Assembly: GCA_937919685.1 (NCBI GenBank)
Contig: CALFOM010000188.1
Coordinates: 1-36,703, forward strand
Length of the DNA: 36,703 bases
From: an uncultured Phycisphaera sp.
GTDB taxonomy: Bacteria; Planctomycetota; Phycisphaerae; Phycisphaerales; SM1A02
Direction of reading: 5' to 3'
Of the stretch, positions 35,465 through 36,703 are shown one piece after another; positions within the stretch are counted from its first letter, which is position 1, and each line of letters opens with the position of its first letter. Under the pieces are notes generated by a model. That model was not told the origin of the DNA, made no database searches, and worked only from the letters and a program-made list of their open reading frames with translations. Both the position numbers and the translations under genes were made by a program.

Positions 35465-36694
35465 TCAATGCAGGGTCATGAGGAAGTCGGTGACCGCGTC
35501 GAGTTCCGACGGGTCGAGTTTGAGCGACGGCATGTTGCAGCCGGGCTTCAGTTGATTCGGATCGTCGATCCACGCGTGGAGGTTGTCCCGATTCAGCGGG
35601 ATGAACCCGGAGCCGATGGTGTTACGGCTTGCGAGATGGGTGAGGTTGGGTCCGAACATGCCGTCGCTCAAGCCACTGATGGTGTGGCAGTTGAGACACG
35701 CATACTCGGCGAACACCCGACGTCCCGCATCGACTGACGCGTCGACGACGGCAGGCTTCCGTTGCTCGTCGAGCCAGGTCTCGAATTCGCCCGGCTCATC
35801 GGCGTAGACCCGGATCAGCATGTGAGCGTGCTGGGTCCCGCAGTATTCGGCGCATTGTCCAAGAAAGATGCCCTTCCGATCGGCCGAGAACCACGTGTAG
35901 TTGGTGTGTCCTGGGATCAGGTCCATCTTCCCCGCGAGCCTTGGCACCCAGAAACTATGGATCACGTCGGCGGACTCGAGGCGCAGCCAGATCGGACGGC
36001 CGACCGGCACGTGCATCTCGTTGGCCGTGACGACCTCGCCGTCGGGCCCCGGGTAGCGGAATTCCCACCACCACTGATGCCCGATCGCGACGACCTCCAT
36101 CGAATTCTCGGGTGGAGTCGTGATGTCGATGTCCCGCAGCGTTCTGATGGTCACCATCGTGAGCACGAAGACGATGATCGTGGGAATCACCGTCCAGGCG
36201 ATCTCGATCGGGATGCTCCCATAGATCTGAACGGGTTCGGCCGAGGATTCGTCGGCGGATCGACTCGCGAGCCGCCGAGCGCGGACGCCCTTGACGATCG
36301 CAACCACCAGAAATCCCTGTACCACCACGAAGATGACGATGCAGATGCCGAAGACCAGATAACTGAGATCACGGATCTCACGTGATGGCGGTGATTCGGG
36401 TGCGAAGATTCCGGTGACCCCGGCGCCGGACACCGGCGGTGCATCGGGGTCGCAGACCACGAGCCTGGCATCCATCTCCGCGACCGATCCCTTGACGGTG
36501 TACGGCGGCGGCGCCGCGGATGGAATCGGCGGTGCGGGCGGCGATACGACATCCTGATCGGCCTGAACCGGCAAAAGTCCGGCCGGAAGCTGGCCCGCGA
36601 CGCAGAGCGAGGCGAAGAAGACGATGGCGATTGCAGATCGAACTCCAATCAATCCAGTTCTTCCCTTCCAGAGGCTAGAGGCGGTTCCCGACAC
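35465..36694 (-). CDS. coxB: Cytochrome c oxidase subunit II with fused cytochrome c (second cluster; start near window edge)
   Basis: Up to 409 aa. Signal segment (RSAIAIVFFASLCVAGQLPAG), Pro-rich linker, two helices (about 110-135 and 158-182), a cupredoxin domain with GHQWWWEFRYPG and CuA site CAEYCGTQHAHM (about 278-289), then a cytochrome c domain with CLNCH (about 331-335) and GCNMPSLKLDP with the axial Met. The start is uncertain: GTG 36694 is the last in-frame candidate in the window, TTG 36652 would give a neater signal peptide, and the frame stays open to the window edge. It is the first visible gene of the second operon; its promoter lies outside. Confidence 0.94.
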   Translation of the reverse strand: MSGTASSLWKGRTGLIGVRSAIAIVFFASLCVAGQLPAGLLPVQADQDVVSPPAPPIPSAAPPPYTVKGSVAEMDARLVVCDPDAPPVSGAGVTGIFAPESPPSREIRDLSYLVFGICIVIFVVVQGFLVVAIVKGVRARRLASRSADESSAEPVQIYGSIPIEIAWTVIPTIIVFVLTMVTIRTLRDIDITTPPENSMEVVAIGHQWWWEFRYPGPDGEVVTANEMHVPVGRPIWLRLESADVIHSFWVPRLAGKMDLIPGHTNYTWFSADRKGIFLGQCAEYCGTQHAHMLIRVYADEPGEFETWLDEQRKPAVVDASVDAGRRVFAEYACLNCHTISGLSDGMFGPNLTHLASRNTIGSGFIPLNRDNLHAWIDDPNQLKPGCNMPSLKLDPSELDAVTDFLMTLH

Positions 36695-36703
36695 GATTCC
36701 GAC

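Overview
This high-GC window is dominated by aerobic respiratory-chain genes. The organism is most likely a planctomycete, perhaps a Phycisphaerae-like lineage. That placement is an inference from the complete alternative complex III (ACIII) operon linked to a caa3 oxidase, the second bc/caa3 cluster, the planctomycete-like accessory proteins and the GC-rich codon use. No rRNA, tRNA or other marker gene fixes the taxonomy. I see no mobile elements, CRISPR arrays or tRNA genes.

Layout. (1) 93-3692: an alpha-alpha toroid (prenyltransferase/squalene-oxidase repeat) secreted protein on the + strand converges on a minus-strand pair, heme o synthase ctaB and a DUF3179 protein translationally coupled to it. 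(2) 3878-5233: ctaA (heme a synthase) is divergent from ctaB, so heme O and heme A synthesis flank one short promoter region. (3) 20256 down to 5364, minus strand: one long operon, actA-B-C-D-E-F, a small one-TM protein, sco, coxB, coxA, coxC, coxD and a second subunit III gene. This encodes a quinol:cytochrome c oxidoreductase (ACIII) plus an A2-type caa3 oxidase. A good sigma70-like promoter lies just upstream of actA. (4) 20257-20802: a 546-base non-coding region. (5) 20803-22929, minus: an amino acid permease fused to PTS EIIA-like and TrkA-C-like domains. (6) 23095-26428, plus: tatD, tatC, tadA and a HAD phosphatase. (7) 36694 down to 26462, minus: a second respiratory operon, coxB2-coxA2-coxC2, a membrane protein, a diheme c lipoprotein, Rieske, a cytochrome b with a fused cytochrome c domain, a CtaG-polyferredoxin fusion and a FixH/YtkA-like protein. 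This is a bc complex plus an A1-type caa3 oxidase.

How the genes work together. Two independent quinol-to-oxygen branches are encoded side by side: ACIII with an A2 oxidase, and Rieske/cyt b with an A1 oxidase. Both use subunit II proteins with a CuA site and a fused c-type heme, so each could form a supercomplex. ctaB and ctaA supply heme A to both. Copper delivery is represented by Sco in the first operon and by the CtaG fusion in the second. TatC, encoded between the two operons, is the expected exporter for the Tat-type ActB and Rieske proteins.

Most of these families are well known. The less ordinary points are the CtaG-polyferredoxin fusion followed by a FixH-like gene, the cytochrome b whose PEWY motif is replaced, the paired His/Asp-rich tails on CoxC and CoxD, the three-part permease fusion, and recurrent TAGAAT boxes very close to start codons. 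Many starts were re-chosen from 4-base stop/start overlaps (ATGA or GTGA) and Shine-Dalgarno sequences.
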